From assembly GCF_001190925.1 (NCBI RefSeq), contig NZ_CP011072.1:3286001-3350000 (forward strand): a DNA stretch of 64,000 nucleotides, in the 5' to 3' direction. The position numbers and the translations under genes were made by a program. The notes below the pieces were generated by a model that saw only the letters and a program-made list of their open reading frames with translations, did no database searches and was not told the origin of the DNA. Source of the DNA: Azoarcus sp. CIB. Lineage in GTDB: Bacteria > Pseudomonadota > Gammaproteobacteria > Burkholderiales > Rhodocyclaceae. The first letter of the stretch is position 1. The number at the start of each line of letters is the position of its first letter. Of the stretch, positions 25,030 to 34,156 are shown in pieces.

Positions 25030-25721
25030 GAATCGATCTCCGCGATTCTCTTGTGTTCCCGCCCCTGCCAGCTTGCGCGGGCGGCGAGGTGATCCGCGAG
25101 CCCTTGCGGGTCCGCGGCGGGGTATTGCATGAGATGACGGGCGAGGATTCCGGTGAAGCGCGCCGTCGCCATGCTCGCGCCGCCGGCCGTTTTCCCCGGT
25201 CCGGCAGGGGAACAGCCCCAGTCCGCAGCGCCTGACGTCTCGCCCTTGAGCAGCGACCACTGTCCGGGCGCGCAGCGCGCATCGCCGCTGACGGCGAGCA
25301 CGCCGGGATACGCCGCGGGGAAGACTGGCGTGCCGCGCGCGGGGGCAGCCGCGACGAGCACGACGCTGCGGGCGATGGCGCGCTCGCAAGCGTCGCTCAG
25401 CACGGCACGATCTTCGAGCAGGCCGAGGCTGAGGTTGATGATCCGCGCGCCCTCGTCCGCACACCACTCGATCGCCGCGGCGACCATGGCCGGCGTCGGT
25501 GCGTGCCGGTGCGACGCGATGCGCGCGTCGATGAGGCGGGCCGCGGGTGCGGCCTCGAGCACGAGCGCGGCCACCGCTTCGCCGTGCGGCAGCGGGCGAC
25601 CGCCTGCGGACTCGCAACCGACGCTTCCGTCGGCGGCGGGAATGAAGCTCGCCGCCCGATGCAGTGCGTGCGAGGGTACGCCGATGAAGCCGCCGTCGAT
25701 GATGCCGACCGTCACGCTCAT
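25026..25721 (-). CDS. qhpE: Subtilisin-like protease for the QHNDH gamma subunit
   Basis: 231 residues. In Paracoccus, QhpE removes the leader peptide of the gamma subunit QhpC during maturation. The catalytic triad is visible: Asp9 in GIIDGG, His46 in LPHGEAVA and Ser183 in GGASMATA. The segment VAAAPARGTPVFPA stands where subtilases usually have the oxyanion Asn (AAGN), and that Asn is not evident. There is no signal peptide, in keeping with action in the cytoplasm before export. It overlaps qhpF and the UbiV-like gene by 4 nt each. Confidence 0.88.
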   Translation of the reverse strand: MSVTVGIIDGGFIGVPSHALHRAASFIPAADGSVGCESAGGRPLPHGEAVAALVLEAAPAARLIDARIASHRHAPTPAMVAAAIEWCADEGARIINLSLGLLEDRAVLSDACERAIARSVVLVAAAPARGTPVFPAAYPGVLAVSGDARCAPGQWSLLKGETSGAADWGCSPAGPGKTAGGASMATARFTGILARHLMQYPAADPQGLADHLAARASWQGREHKRIAEIDS

Positions 25722-27436
25722 ACGACCCTCAACAGCGGTGCGGCGGACCGGGCCGGCTCGGGCTCGACGAGCCGGCCGTCACGCAGCTCGACGACGCGAT
25801 CGACCGCGCCGACGGACACAAGGTTGTGGGTGATGACGATGCGGGTGCGGCCGGCGAAGACGCGATCGACCGCGGCGATGATCGCCTGTGCGACCGGGAG
25901 ATCCAGTCCGGAGGTCGTCTCGTCGAGGATCAGCACCGCCGGGTCCTGCAGGATCGCGCGGGCGAGCGCGATGCGCAGGCGCTCGCCGCGCGACAGCGCG
26001 GACGCCGACGCGCCGACCGGTTTGTCGAGGCCGCCCGCGTGGGCGAAGTTCGCGAGGCCGGCGAGGTCCAGCGCGCGCAGCAGCGCCGCCTCGTCGGCCT
26101 CCGGGGCGACGAAGCGCAGGTTGTCGCGTACCGTGCCGGGCATCAGGACCGGATCCTGATCGACGACGACGACCTCGCGGCGCAGCTCGACGAGGTCGAG
26201 CAGGTCGAGGCGCACGCCGTCGAGGAGGAGCCGCCCGGCCTGCGGGTCATAATGGCGTTGCAGCAGGTCGATCAGCGTCGACTTGCCCGCACCGGACGCG
26301 CCGACGAGGGCGAGCTTGGTGCCGGCCGGCACGTCAAGCGTCGCGCCCTCGAGCACTGCCTCGGCGCCATAGCCGAAGCGCACGGCGTCGAGCCGCAGTT
26401 CGCCGCGCACCGGGCGGACGAGCGCGACCGGTTGCGCCGGGGAGGCCACCGTCGGCTGCTCGGCGGCGAGCTCCTGGATGCGCTGCAGGCTGACCTTCGC
26501 GCGCTGCCAGCCCATGAACACGCCCGCCAGCGTCTGCAACGGCCCCGCGGCGCGCGTCGTGTAGGCGATGAAGGCGACGACGACGCCGACCGAGAGCTCC
26601 CCGCCCGCCGCCAGCGAGCCGCCGACGGCGAACACCAGCAGCACGCCGAGGCCCGACAGCACGCGCTGCAGGCCCCCCGCGCCGAGCGAGGCGAGTTGCG
26701 AGCGGCGCAGCGCGGCGAAGTAGTCGCCGTGGTGCGCGCGAAGGCCCGCTTCCTGGCGCCGCGCGGCATTGGAGGCCTGGATGAACTTCATTGCGCGCAG
26801 CGATTCGACGAAGAAACTCGACATCGCCGCGCTTTCCTTGCGCAAGGCCTGCGTGCTCTTTTCCAACCAGGGGCGCGAGAACATTAGCGCCGCGACCTGC
26901 AGCGGCACGAGCGCGAACACGAGCGAGGTGAGAAGCGGGCTCAGCGACAGCATCAGCACCAGCGCGACCGCCAGCGAGAATGCGCCGTTCAGCAGCGCCA
27001 TCGGGGCGTCGAGGGCGAAGCGCTGCACCTCGGCGACGTCTCCGTCCAGCCGCGACAGGATCTCGCCGCCGCGGGTGCGCGCGTACCAGGTCGGCGCGAG
27101 CGTTTGCAGGTGCCGCCACACCTGCTCGCGCAGCCCGAAAAGGACGTGCGCGGAGAGCTTCAGGTAGGTGAGGCGGGACAGCGTCTCGACGAGCACGCCG
27201 CCGAGCATCAGGACGAGGAAGGCCGCGCAGAGCTGCAGCACGAGATCGACCTTGCCGCCGACGATGCCTTCGTCGACGAGGCGTTGCATGAGGTAGGGCG
27301 GCAGCAGCGCCGCGGCCGAGCCGATGCAGGAAAGGACGACGACGCCCGTGACCGACCCGGCACGTTCGCGCACCAGCGGCAGCGCCCAGCCGAGGGCCTG
27401 CAGGGGCAGGGAACGATCCGCGCGCAGCCCGATCAC
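25718..27436 (-). CDS. qhpF: ABC transporter for QHNDH maturation (membrane plus ATPase)
   Basis: 572 residues, an ABC exporter half-transporter with a GTG start. Residues about 20-310 hold the six-helix membrane domain; the nucleotide-binding domain has Walker A GASGAGKST, signature ALSRGERLRI (LSGGQ variant) and Walker B AVLILDETTSG. In the known qhp system it moves the cross-linked gamma subunit to the periplasm; that role is taken from the family and the operon. The gene starts 10 nt after qhpB and overlaps qhpE by 4 nt. Confidence 0.9.
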   Translation of the reverse strand: MIGLRADRSLPLQALGWALPLVRERAGSVTGVVVLSCIGSAAALLPPYLMQRLVDEGIVGGKVDLVLQLCAAFLVLMLGGVLVETLSRLTYLKLSAHVLFGLREQVWRHLQTLAPTWYARTRGGEILSRLDGDVAEVQRFALDAPMALLNGAFSLAVALVLMLSLSPLLTSLVFALVPLQVAALMFSRPWLEKSTQALRKESAAMSSFFVESLRAMKFIQASNAARRQEAGLRAHHGDYFAALRRSQLASLGAGGLQRVLSGLGVLLVFAVGGSLAAGGELSVGVVVAFIAYTTRAAGPLQTLAGVFMGWQRAKVSLQRIQELAAEQPTVASPAQPVALVRPVRGELRLDAVRFGYGAEAVLEGATLDVPAGTKLALVGASGAGKSTLIDLLQRHYDPQAGRLLLDGVRLDLLDLVELRREVVVVDQDPVLMPGTVRDNLRFVAPEADEAALLRALDLAGLANFAHAGGLDKPVGASASALSRGERLRIALARAILQDPAVLILDETTSGLDLPVAQAIIAAVDRVFAGRTRIVITHNLVSVGAVDRVVELRDGRLVEPEPARSAAPLLRVV

Positions 27437-27446
27437 CGCCCTGCCC

Positions 27447-28535
27447 TCAGCGCTTCACCACGCGCATCCAGCCGATCGACTGGTCGGCGCCGCCGGGCAT
27501 CGTGATCTCGCCCTTCTTCTCGAAGCTGTCCGCGTCGTAGATCGCGATCTTGTCGAGCGCGCCGCCGACGTAGAGCTCCTTGCCGTCGCCCGAGATGTTG
27601 ATCGCATAGTAGGTCTGATCCAGATCCTTGCGCTTCAGGAGCTTGCCGGTGTCGGTGTCGACCTTGGTGAGCTGGTTCATCACGAGGAAGGCCTCGTTGC
27701 GCGCGACCGGGCTCACGACCGACGAGAACATCGCCGTCGTCGCGTTCTCGAACTCCTTCACCTTAAGCGTCTCGGCGTCGAGGTCGAATACCGCGATGCC
27801 GGCCTTGAAGGCTTCGGGCGAGTCGGGCGGGACGTCGGTCTTCGCGACGAAGTATGGCGTCGACAGCGCACGCGCCTGCTCGAAAGTGCCCCACATTGCG
27901 AGCACGTCCGGCTCGCCGATGCCGGGGCGGTTCCAGTGGCGCACCGGGAAGGTCTGCTCGAGCTTGCCGGTCCTGGTGTTGAAGAGGTACATGTCCCAGC
28001 CGAGCGCGATGAGGTGGTCGGGCTTGCCGGTCGCGGCCATCAGGCTGATGCGGCGCGGCGCCGGGAAGCTGCGGCGCGGCTTGGCGGTCATGCCGTCGGC
28101 GGTGTCGAAGACCGCGATGTAGGTGTCTTCGACCGTGTACTCGGAGCGCCCGAGCTGCACCGGCGCCTGATGCACGTACAGCTCCTTGCCGTCCTCGCTC
28201 ACCGCGACCGCGAAGAAGGCCTTCACGCGGCGCTGCGGCGTGGAGAAATCGGCGCGGAACACCGGCTTGCCGGTGTCGAGATCGACGCCGACCACGCTTT
28301 CCATGCGGTTCGTCAGCACGTAGGCGATCTTGCCGTCCTTCGGCACCGCGATCGCGCCGGGAATGCCGTCGCCGGGCAGGTTGATCGTGCGGACGATCGC
28401 GCGCTTGGCCGGATCGACGATGTGCAGGTTGTTGGGCCGCGTGACGGTCAGCAGGTATTCGGCCGCGAGCACGGGCAGCGAGGCGGCAACGCAGCACAGG
28501 GCAACGAGCGCCTTCTTGATGGGTAGCGTCCTCAT
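27447..28535 (-). CDS. qhpB: Quinohemoprotein amine dehydrogenase, beta subunit
   Basis: 362 residues with a signal peptide (basic start, hydrophobic core to about residue 25, ALA-type end), so periplasmic. The rest has repeating propeller-like strands (YLLTVTRPNNLHIVD, GKIAYVLTNRMESVVGVD, in part), the seven-bladed beta subunit of QHNDH. The beta subunit helps hold the small gamma subunit with its quinone cofactor. qhpC ends 3 nt upstream of its start. Confidence 0.93.
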   Translation of the reverse strand: MRTLPIKKALVALCCVAASLPVLAAEYLLTVTRPNNLHIVDPAKRAIVRTINLPGDGIPGAIAVPKDGKIAYVLTNRMESVVGVDLDTGKPVFRADFSTPQRRVKAFFAVAVSEDGKELYVHQAPVQLGRSEYTVEDTYIAVFDTADGMTAKPRRSFPAPRRISLMAATGKPDHLIALGWDMYLFNTRTGKLEQTFPVRHWNRPGIGEPDVLAMWGTFEQARALSTPYFVAKTDVPPDSPEAFKAGIAVFDLDAETLKVKEFENATTAMFSSVVSPVARNEAFLVMNQLTKVDTDTGKLLKRKDLDQTYYAINISGDGKELYVGGALDKIAIYDADSFEKKGEITMPGGADQSIGWMRVVKR

Positions 28536-28538
28536 CGC

Positions 28539-28859
28539 TCAGTCTCCAGGGAACAGCGTCTGCAGTTCGCGCCAGTCGCGCAGGGCCGAGTTCTTGCCGT
28601 CGGTCCAGTCGCGCGCGGTGTTCAGGCTGTCGGCGAGCTGTGCCGGCCACCAGCAGGGGTCGGTGCAGCCATAGAGATCGGCTTCCATCGGCTGGCACAG
28701 GCTCGCCAATCCGCCGAAGGCATCGACTTCCCAGCCGGGGTCGAAGGTCGTGGTGCAACCGACGACACTGCTCATCAGCTGGACTTCCTCGCGGTGGCCG
28801 TCGCTGGCCGCCTGCTCGATCAGGTGCGCCTTGTGGTTCAGGGCTCGCAGTCGTTTCAT
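28539..28859 (-). CDS. qhpC: Quinohemoprotein amine dehydrogenase, gamma subunit precursor (CTQ-bearing)
   Basis: 106 residues. A 28-residue leader precedes a 78-residue core. Numbered from Met29 as residue 1, the core has Cys7/Glu16, Cys27/Asp33 and Cys41/Asp49 (thioether pairs) and Cys37/Trp43 (cysteine tryptophylquinone). These are exactly the positions known for mature QHNDH gamma subunits. The radical SAM enzyme QhpD forms the thioethers, the leader is cut by QhpE and the chain is exported by QhpF. The start overlaps the qhpD stop by 4 nt. Confidence 0.95.
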   Translation of the reverse strand: MKRLRALNHKAHLIEQAASDGHREEVQLMSSVVGCTTTFDPGWEVDAFGGLASLCQPMEADLYGCTDPCWWPAQLADSLNTARDWTDGKNSALRDWRELQTLFPGD

Positions 28860-30286
28860 TGCAGGGCACTCCTTTGTTCGATGGCGCCATTGAAGAACGC
28901 CGGATTGGCGAGCGCGATGTCGCCGAAGGCTTCGAGGCCGAACGCGGTCCATTCGCGGATCTGGTCGCAGTACTCGAAGGTCGGCTGGAAGGGGTCGCCG
29001 CTACGCGAATAGGATTCGTGGTAGCAGCCGCCGGCGCACAGGCTGCGCGCGGGGCACACTTGGCAGGCGCCGTGCGGGGCCTGCGCGCGGGTCATGAAAT
29101 GCGACAATGACTCGCGCGCGATGCCGTTCTCGACGTCGCCGAAGGTCTCGAGCTCCGAGCCGGTGAAGCGGTGGCACAGTGATATCTTGCCGCTGGTGCC
29201 GACCGCCAGCAGGCCGACGCCGGCGCCGCAGGGCAGGACTTTGCGCGTGCCCATCCACAGGTCGGTCATCAGCTGCTGCATGTTGCCGAAGCCGTGGCGC
29301 TTGCCGCGCTTGGCCTCGGACACATACTCGCGGCCGAGCGCCTTGAACGCTTCGAACACGGTGTCGAGCTCCTCGCGCGACAGACCGACCGGCGAATCGG
29401 GGCCGGCGGTCGCGGGCGCGAAACCCACCTCGAAGAAGCCCAATTCGTCGTGCAGATGCTTGTAGATGCCTGCGACGTCGAGGTTGCCGGATGCGAGCGT
29501 GACGCGCGCACCGACCGGCTTCGACTTGTAGCGCTCGAGCAGCCGCTTCACGCGCATCGCGACCGTCTTGTAGGTGCCGCCGCCGGCGATCGTGCGGCGG
29601 TGGCGGTCGTGCTGCGCCTGGTCGCCGTCGATGCTGATGGTGATGCCGAAGCGGTGCGTATCGAGGAAGTCGATGATCTCGTCGGTGAGCAGCGTCGCGT
29701 TGGTCGTCAGCGAGAACTCGACGTCCTTGCCAGCGGCCACGGCCTTCTCCTCGGCGTAATCGACGAGATCGCGAATGACCGCGATGCGGGTCAGCGGCTC
29801 ACCGCCGAAGAACACGATGCCGACGCGCTCGTTCTCGCTTGCCTCCTCCATCAGCAGGTCGATCGAGCGCGAGCCGGTCTGGTAGTCCATCACCGCGGAG
29901 TTCTTCGGCGAAGTCAGGTCTTCGCGGTAGCAGTAGCTGCAGCCGAGGTTGCAGCCGGTGGTGAGCGTCAGCACCAGCGTCTTCAGCGGCGAACGCTCGA
30001 CGACGCGCGCCGGGATCTCGTAGTGCTTGGGCTGCGGCGCGACGATGCCGAGGTCGATGAAGTCGGAGAGGCTGTCGCACAGCTCCGCCGGCGTGTAGCG
30101 ACCGTCGAAGCGCGACTGGATGTCGTCCGCACTGACCGCCGGCGCCGACTCGAACAACCCGAGCAGGTCGGATGCGGCCGGGTCGAGCTCGAAGATCGAG
30201 GTCGTCGGCACGTGCAGCAGCACCTGCCGGTCGCCCTTGCGAATCGCACGGTAGTTGTGGGGTTGTACCTGCAATGTTGTAGTCAT
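28856..30286 (-). CDS. qhpD: Radical SAM/SPASM thioether-forming maturase
   Basis: 476 residues. An N-terminal peptide-binding region (about 1-95) precedes the radical SAM core with Cys112, Cys116 and Cys119 in [16 protein letters not shown] and ISIDGD follow, and then the C-terminal SPASM cysteines ([25 protein letters not shown]). In the family it makes the three Cys-to-Asp/Glu cross-links of QhpC. AGGAG lies before the start, and the end overlaps qhpC by 4 nt. Confidence 0.95.
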   Translation of the reverse strand: MTTTLQVQPHNYRAIRKGDRQVLLHVPTTSIFELDPAASDLLGLFESAPAVSADDIQSRFDGRYTPAELCDSLSDFIDLGIVAPQPKHYEIPARVVERSPLKTLVLTLTTGCNLGCSYCYREDLTSPKNSAVMDYQTGSRSIDLLMEEASENERVGIVFFGGEPLTRIAVIRDLVDYAEEKAVAAGKDVEFSLTTNATLLTDEIIDFLDTHRFGITISIDGDQAQHDRHRRTIAGGGTYKTVAMRVKRLLERYKSKPVGARVTLASGNLDVAGIYKHLHDELGFFEVGFAPATAGPDSPVGLSREELDTVFEAFKALGREYVSEAKRGKRHGFGNMQQLMTDLWMGTRKVLPCGAGVGLLAVGTSGKISLCHRFTGSELETFGDVENGIARESLSHFMTRAQAPHGACQVCPARSLCAGGCYHESYSRSGDPFQPTFEYCDQIREWTAFGLEAFGDIALANPAFFNGAIEQRSALQ

Positions 30287-30305
30287 TGTCTCTTCTCCTT
30301 TGCCC

Positions 30306-31925
30306 TCAGCGCAGCGGCGTCGGGTTCCAGCGCTGCACGGTGACGACCAGCTGGCCTTTCGCGTTGAGCGAGCGCCCGCCGTCCGCGACGGTCGCGACGA
30401 CCGACAGGTTGCCGACGTTGTTGAGGCCGCGACGTGCCGGATTGGGACCGCCGAAGGACGGCAGGAACTGTCCGTGCGGCTCCATGTGGCCGGCGAATTT
30501 CAGGTCCTCGTCATGCTTCGCGCGCTCGTCGAAGGGCTCGGTGGACCACGTCGCCGGCACGCTGCCCAGACGCACGTCGTCGTCGGTGCCGGGTTTGCCG
30601 TCCGCGCCGTCGAGGAAGGCGACGGCGTCGAACTGCGCGGTCACCGGCGGATTCGTGCCGCCGCCGACGCGTGCGATGCCGAAGGCCGGCTCGACGCGCA
30701 CCGAGTCGATCTGGCGATACACGGCAACGCTCTTGTCGGACTCGCGTCCGCCGACGGCGAGCTTGCGCAGGCCGGGCGCCGCGTCGGCTGCGACCTTCAC
30801 GCGCAGCTTCAGCTGCTCCGCGGACTTGCCCAGCCACTCGACGACCTCGACGTCCGGCCCGAGATCGAGCTTCGCATCGAGGCCGGCGCCCGCGACCGTC
30901 ACGGTCGCCGTCTCGCCCGCCCGCAGCATCTGCGGACTCACGGACACCAGCGCGTTCTTCGCCGCCTTGTCGGCGCGCACCGCCTCGAACGTGGCCCCGA
31001 TCTCGTCGGCCTTACGCAGGAACCAGCGCCCGCTCATCCGGCCGCCGTCCTCGCTCAGCGCGAAGATCGACTGCGTCTGCTCGTTGCCGAGTTGCGCCGT
31101 GCCGCGCCATTCGTAGCCGGTATAGACGAGCGACTCGCCCTTGCCGCGCACGGTGTTGCCCGGCCCGAAGTGCAGCTCGTAGCCGACCTCGTAGCGGTCA
31201 CTGCCCTTCGCGGTGACGGTCATCGTACCGGTATAAGCGCCCCAGCCCGGCCGCTCGCCGGCGACGATCCAGCGCCCGGTGGCCGGCCGGTGCTTCGCGC
31301 GGCTCCAGTCGCGCCACGCGTCGGTGTTCTTCGGATACATCTCCGCGAGTCGCCCCGGCATCTTGTCGCGCGCGATCTCCCACCAGTTGCGGTCGCGCCC
31401 GAGCGCCGAGTATTCCGCGCTGGGGAACTGGCCGAGATGGGTGTGCATCAGCTTCCTCCACTCGTTCTCGTCGCGCCGCTGCAGCGCGACGCGGCCGTAG
31501 CTGTGGCAGCGGCCGCACATCTGCGCCAGTTCCTCGTCGGGCGGCGCGTCCTGCATGTTCGGCCGGCGCTCGGTCAGGAAGCGGAACGCTGCGGCCTCGG
31601 ACGGCGCAAGCCCCTGCCGGTCGGCGAGGTACTTCACCACCGCGCGGCGCTCGTCGGGCGTCAGCTCGACCTTGTGCCAGATGCCCATGCGCACGATGGT
31701 CATGTCCCAGCCCTCGGGGGTCTTGCGGACCTCGGGGATGCGCGTGAGCTTGCCGCCCTCGAGGTGACAGCTCGCGCACTTCTTGTCGATCACCTCGCGG
31801 CCGGGGTCCTGCGCCGCGACGGCGGGCGTCGTGCCCGCCATCCCCAGCACCAGCGCCACCGCGCCGGCGATGCGCAGACGTCTGCGCGTGTGTTTTTTGG
31901 TCTCAGCCTTCACTTGTGTCTCCAC
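30306..31925 (-). CDS. qhpA: Quinohemoprotein amine dehydrogenase, alpha subunit (diheme)
   Basis: 539 residues with a signal peptide ending about residue 38 (AVAA). Two c-type heme motifs are CASCH at 50-54 and CGRCH at 137-141, the diheme domain of the alpha subunit. The rest is the beta-rich part that builds the periplasmic complex. It carries electrons from CTQ to an external acceptor such as a cytochrome or azurin. It is 19 nt upstream of qhpD and 55 nt downstream of the aldehyde dehydrogenase gene. Confidence 0.95.
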   Translation of the reverse strand: METQVKAETKKHTRRRLRIAGAVALVLGMAGTTPAVAAQDPGREVIDKKCASCHLEGGKLTRIPEVRKTPEGWDMTIVRMGIWHKVELTPDERRAVVKYLADRQGLAPSEAAAFRFLTERRPNMQDAPPDEELAQMCGRCHSYGRVALQRRDENEWRKLMHTHLGQFPSAEYSALGRDRNWWEIARDKMPGRLAEMYPKNTDAWRDWSRAKHRPATGRWIVAGERPGWGAYTGTMTVTAKGSDRYEVGYELHFGPGNTVRGKGESLVYTGYEWRGTAQLGNEQTQSIFALSEDGGRMSGRWFLRKADEIGATFEAVRADKAAKNALVSVSPQMLRAGETATVTVAGAGLDAKLDLGPDVEVVEWLGKSAEQLKLRVKVAADAAPGLRKLAVGGRESDKSVAVYRQIDSVRVEPAFGIARVGGGTNPPVTAQFDAVAFLDGADGKPGTDDDVRLGSVPATWSTEPFDERAKHDEDLKFAGHMEPHGQFLPSFGGPNPARRGLNNVGNLSVVATVADGGRSLNAKGQLVVTVQRWNPTPLR

Positions 31926-31980
31926 TCTCCGGTGAGGAAATGCGCCGCCCTGTCGACTGCGACGAGGCGGCGCGCCGCAC

Positions 31981-33483
31981 TCACAAAGCCATGATCACGG
32001 ACTTGGATTCGGTGTACAGATCGAGCACCGCGCGCCCCATCTCGCGCCCGATGCCGGACTGCTTGAAGCCACCGAAGGGCATCGCGTTGTCGAGGATGTT
32101 GTGGCAGTTCACCCACACCGTGCCGGCCTGGATCTTCGGGATCAGGCGATGAACGCGCGACAGGTCGTTCGACCAGATGCTCGCGGCGAGCCCGTAGGGG
32201 GTGTCATTCGCACGGCGTGCCACCTCGTCCAGATCGTCGTAGGGCATCGCGACAACGACCGGTCCGAAGATCTCCTCGCGCACCACCTTCATGTCGTCGC
32301 TCGTGTCGACCAGCACCGTCGGCTTCACGAAGTAGCCTGCGCCCTCGCCCGCCGCACCGCCGGTCGCGGCCCGCGCGCCCTCGGCAAAGCCGCTCTCGAT
32401 GTAGCCGAGCACGCGCTTCTGCTGCGTGGCCGACACGAGCGGGCCGATCTGCGTCGTCGGGTCGATGCCTGCGCCGAGCTTCATGCCGGCAGCGATGCCG
32501 GAAAGCCCCTCGACCACCTCGTCGAAGCGGCTCTTGTGCACGAAGAGGCGCGAGCCGGCCGTGCACACCTGCCCCTGGTTGAAGAAGATCGCCTGCGCGG
32601 CGCCCGCCGCAGCCTGACTCACGTCGGCATCATCGAGCACGATCACCGGGCTCTTGCCGCCGAGCTCCAGCGACACGCGCGTCATGTTGTCGAGCGCGGC
32701 CTTGCCGACCAGCTTGCCGATCTCGGTCGAGCCGGTGAAGGCGACCTTCTCGACGCCCTTGTGCGACGCGAGCGCGGCGCCCGCCGTGTGGCCGAGGCCG
32801 GTCACAACGTTGAGCACCCCGGCCGGGTAACCCGCCTCCAGCGCCAGTTCCGCGAAACGCAGCGCCGAGAGCGGCGTCTCCTCGGCCGGCTTCAGCACCA
32901 TCGTGCAGCCCGTCGCCAGTGCCGGCGCCACCTTCCATGCCGCCATCAGCAGCGGGAAATTCCACGGGATGATCGCGCCGACCACCCCCACCGGTTCGCG
33001 TCGGGTGAAACCGAAGAACTCGCGGTCGCGGATGATGGGCACCGACACGTCCATCGTCGAGCCTTCGATCTTGGTCGCCCAGCCCGCCATGTAGCGCAGG
33101 AAGTCGACCACCAGCGCGACGTCGACGTGGCGTGCCATCGTCACCGGCTTGCCGTTGTCGAGCGACTCGATCTCGGCCAGCTCCTGGGCGTTCGCTTCCA
33201 CGAGATCGGCGAACTTCAGCAGCAGGCGCTCGCGATCGACCGGGCGCATCTTCGGCCAATCACCCGATTCGAAGGCGCGGCGCGCCGCTGCGACGGCGCG
33301 GTCGATGTCCGCTGCCCCGCCGGCCGGCACGCTGGCGAATTTCTCGCCGTTGGCCGGATCGATGACCGCCAGCGTCTCGCCGCTCGCCGCCTCGACCCAC
33401 TCCGCACCGATCAGCATGCGCCGCGGGCGCTCCAGAAAGCGCCGAGTGCCGTCGCTCAGCAGTTGTCCGTGGTAACGCTCCAT
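31981..33483 (-). CDS. NAD(P)-dependent aldehyde dehydrogenase
   Basis: 500 residues. The ALDH family signature is plain: IIPWNFPLLM, ELGGKSP with the general-base Glu, and GQVCTAGSRL with the nucleophilic Cys. It resembles phenylacetaldehyde and related aldehyde dehydrogenases (PadA/FeaB type). As the first gene of the qhp operon it would oxidise the aldehyde made from the amine by QHNDH to an acid, for example phenylacetate from phenylethylamine; the actual amine is not known. AGGAGA lies before the start. Confidence 0.92.
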   Translation of the reverse strand: MERYHGQLLSDGTRRFLERPRRMLIGAEWVEAASGETLAVIDPANGEKFASVPAGGAADIDRAVAAARRAFESGDWPKMRPVDRERLLLKFADLVEANAQELAEIESLDNGKPVTMARHVDVALVVDFLRYMAGWATKIEGSTMDVSVPIIRDREFFGFTRREPVGVVGAIIPWNFPLLMAAWKVAPALATGCTMVLKPAEETPLSALRFAELALEAGYPAGVLNVVTGLGHTAGAALASHKGVEKVAFTGSTEIGKLVGKAALDNMTRVSLELGGKSPVIVLDDADVSQAAAGAAQAIFFNQGQVCTAGSRLFVHKSRFDEVVEGLSGIAAGMKLGAGIDPTTQIGPLVSATQQKRVLGYIESGFAEGARAATGGAAGEGAGYFVKPTVLVDTSDDMKVVREEIFGPVVVAMPYDDLDEVARRANDTPYGLAASIWSNDLSRVHRLIPKIQAGTVWVNCHNILDNAMPFGGFKQSGIGREMGRAVLDLYTESKSVIMAL

Positions 33484-33650
33484 GTGTCTGTCTCCTCTGT
33501 TTCCGTTAGTTATTTATTGAATCTGTCAGTAACGAGTCACGTATCGCGTAGGGCGGATGAGCCGAAGGCGTTATCCGCCGCATGCTTGCGCCGAATGCCA
33601 TACGGCGGAAGGCGCTCCGCTTTTCCGCCCTACTTCGATTGGGGGGCGGA
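33484..33650. other. Intergenic region upstream of the aldehyde dehydrogenase and qhp operon
   Basis: It holds the ribosome binding site of the aldehyde dehydrogenase gene, a short A/T-rich segment (about 33505-33525) that could hold the operon promoter, and the palindrome described separately. I see no confident -35/-10 pair or AraC site. Confidence 0.4.
33548..33633. repeat. REP-like palindromic element
   Basis: Outer arms GTAGGGCGGA (33548-33557) and TCCGCCCTAC (33624-33633) are perfect inverted repeats. Inside are GGCGTTATCCGCCG and GGCGGAAGGCG, partial repeats of the same theme. Elements of this style (GTAGGGCGGAT...ATCCGCC) are common intergenic palindromes in Proteobacteria. The element could also slow transcription between the two gene blocks. 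Copies elsewhere in this window were not seen. Confidence 0.55.
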
Positions 33651-34130
33651 TCAGGCGTCCGGCCCATCGTCGATCAGCCCGGCACGCGCCACGGCAGTGG
33701 CCCGCGCCGCATCGACTGCGTCGGGATCCAGGTCGAGCTGCTGTGCGAGCCGCGACACCAGCCGTTCCTCGAGCCGCTCGAGGTCGCCGTCTGCATAGGC
33801 GACCTCCCACAGCATCGTCAGCACTTCGCGCCGCTCCGCGGCGTTGAAGCCCGAACGCACCGCTTCCGCGAACTCCCAGTCGTCGAGCACCTCGGCGAAG
33901 CGCTCGTCGGCGACCGCGACGAGCTGCTGCGCGGCCTCCTCGGGCAGCGCGAAGTGCTCGCGCAGCAGCCGCGTAATCGCAGTGTGCTCACGCTCGCTGG
34001 TACGGTGATCGATGTACATCGCTTCCAGCAGCAGCACCGCAACGGCGATGTGGCGGCGTTCGAACGGCCCGGTCTCCAGCCCTTCGGCCTGCAGTTCGCC
34101 GGACAGCAGGGCCATCAATTTGGTCAGCAT
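33651..34130 (-). CDS. TerB-like protein
   Basis: 159 residues, helical and acidic, with DEQ/E-rich patterns like the TerB (tellurite resistance) family: HIAVAVLLLEAMYIDH early and LWEVAYADGDLERLEERLV late. The start at 34130 follows GGAGA. TerB domains bind metal ions and occur in membrane-stress systems. It is the last gene of the DUF1329/DUF1302/RND/YCF48 block. Confidence 0.72.
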   Translation of the reverse strand: MLTKLMALLSGELQAEGLETGPFERRHIAVAVLLLEAMYIDHRTSEREHTAITRLLREHFALPEEAAQQLVAVADERFAEVLDDWEFAEAVRSGFNAAERREVLTMLWEVAYADGDLERLEERLVSRLAQQLDLDPDAVDAARATAVARAGLIDDGPDA

Positions 34131-34156
34131 GCGGGGGTCTCCGGTGTTGTTGTTTC

